Source: Sphingopyxis yananensis
GTDB lineage: Bacteria > Pseudomonadota > Alphaproteobacteria > Sphingomonadales > Sphingomonadaceae
Direction of reading: 5' to 3'
Assembly: GCF_020687785.1 (NCBI RefSeq)
Contig: NZ_JAJEWI010000010.1
Coordinates: forward strand, 558,001-622,000
DNA: 64,000 nt
The position numbers and the translations under genes are program-made. Every line of letters starts with the position of its first letter. Positions within the stretch are counted from its first letter, which is position 1. Under the pieces are notes generated by a model. It was not told where the DNA came from and did no database searches. It saw only the letters and a list, made by a program, of their open reading frames with translations. This document shows positions 63,947-64,000 of the stretch, one piece after another.

Positions 63947-64000
63947 TCAGATGGAGGACGCAGTGAAGGTGAACACCTCGGTATATGTGCCAGCGGGAGC
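63947..64000 (-). CDS. major pilin, spore-coat-U type, partial (C-terminal end)
   Basis: The last 17 codons of a gene entering from the right edge: APAGTYTEVFTFTASSI then TGA. The PAGTYxExxxFT pattern is the final beta strand of spore-coat-U/Csu-type pilins. It is the first visible gene of the chaperone-usher operon. Confidence 0.7.
   Translation of the reverse strand, partial: APAGTYTEVFTFTASSI

Noticed and set aside
1-64000. CRISPR arrays, toxin-antitoxin pairs, insertion sequences
   Set aside because: No regularly spaced repeats, no recognisable transposase and no paired small toxin/antitoxin genes were seen.

Overview
The window looks like chromosome of an alphaproteobacterium, most likely Sphingomonadales. 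The pointers are a C4-pathway 5-aminolevulinate synthase, spermidine synthesis through carboxynorspermidine enzymes, a DUF1636 protein beside the cobalamin genes, Caulobacter-type TonB receptors, a PhoD-type phosphatase and a small basic protein typical of the group. This is inference from gene content; no rRNA or marker phylogeny was available.

Layout. 1-2,000: two MAPEG-family membrane proteins and a CaiB-type CoA transferase. 2,200-6,700: polyamine block with an ornithine-type decarboxylase, carboxynorspermidine decarboxylase, a small DUF486 membrane protein and a carboxynorspermidine-synthase-like dehydrogenase. 6,870-11,500: lipoprotein, hemA, murI, plsY, dprA. 11,500-33,200: a large cobalamin locus of two riboswitch-led operons, both on the minus strand. 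Operon 1 is riboswitch, btuB1, DUF1636, cobT, phosphatase, cobS, threonine-phosphate decarboxylase, cbiB, cobQ, cobU. Operon 2 is riboswitch, btuB2, an unrecognised 189-residue protein, btuF2, btuC, btuD, cobW, cobN, cobO. A second btuF-like lipoprotein lies on the plus strand between them. Both operons carry a strong hairpin directly after btuB. No corrin-ring genes are present, so the locus reads as corrinoid uptake plus late assembly.

33,300-40,800: a TlpA-like membrane thioredoxin, then a sulfide/persulfide block: an ArsR regulator and peroxiredoxin facing a persulfide-dioxygenase-like MBL protein, two YeeE/YedE proteins, a DUF442-SQR fusion and TauE, followed by an alcohol dehydrogenase. 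40,850-47,100: cytochrome bd oxidase (cydA, cydB, the tiny cydX) divergent from its assembly transporter cydDC. 47,280-48,270: tRNA-Thr, a 44-residue basic protein, a DUF1905 protein and tRNA-Ser.

48,270-55,270 looks accessory: short operons separated by 480-760 bases of non-coding sequence. They are MarR-FUSC efflux under a 36-bp near-palindrome, a YbaY-like lipoprotein, and a Rieske oxygenase-GST pair divergent from a LysR regulator. 55,270-59,300: a TonB receptor interrupted by an in-frame TAA at codon 96, followed by a PhoD-like phosphatase. 59,345-64,000: a hypothetical protein and a chaperone-usher pilus operon (pilin end, chaperone, usher, tip-like protein).
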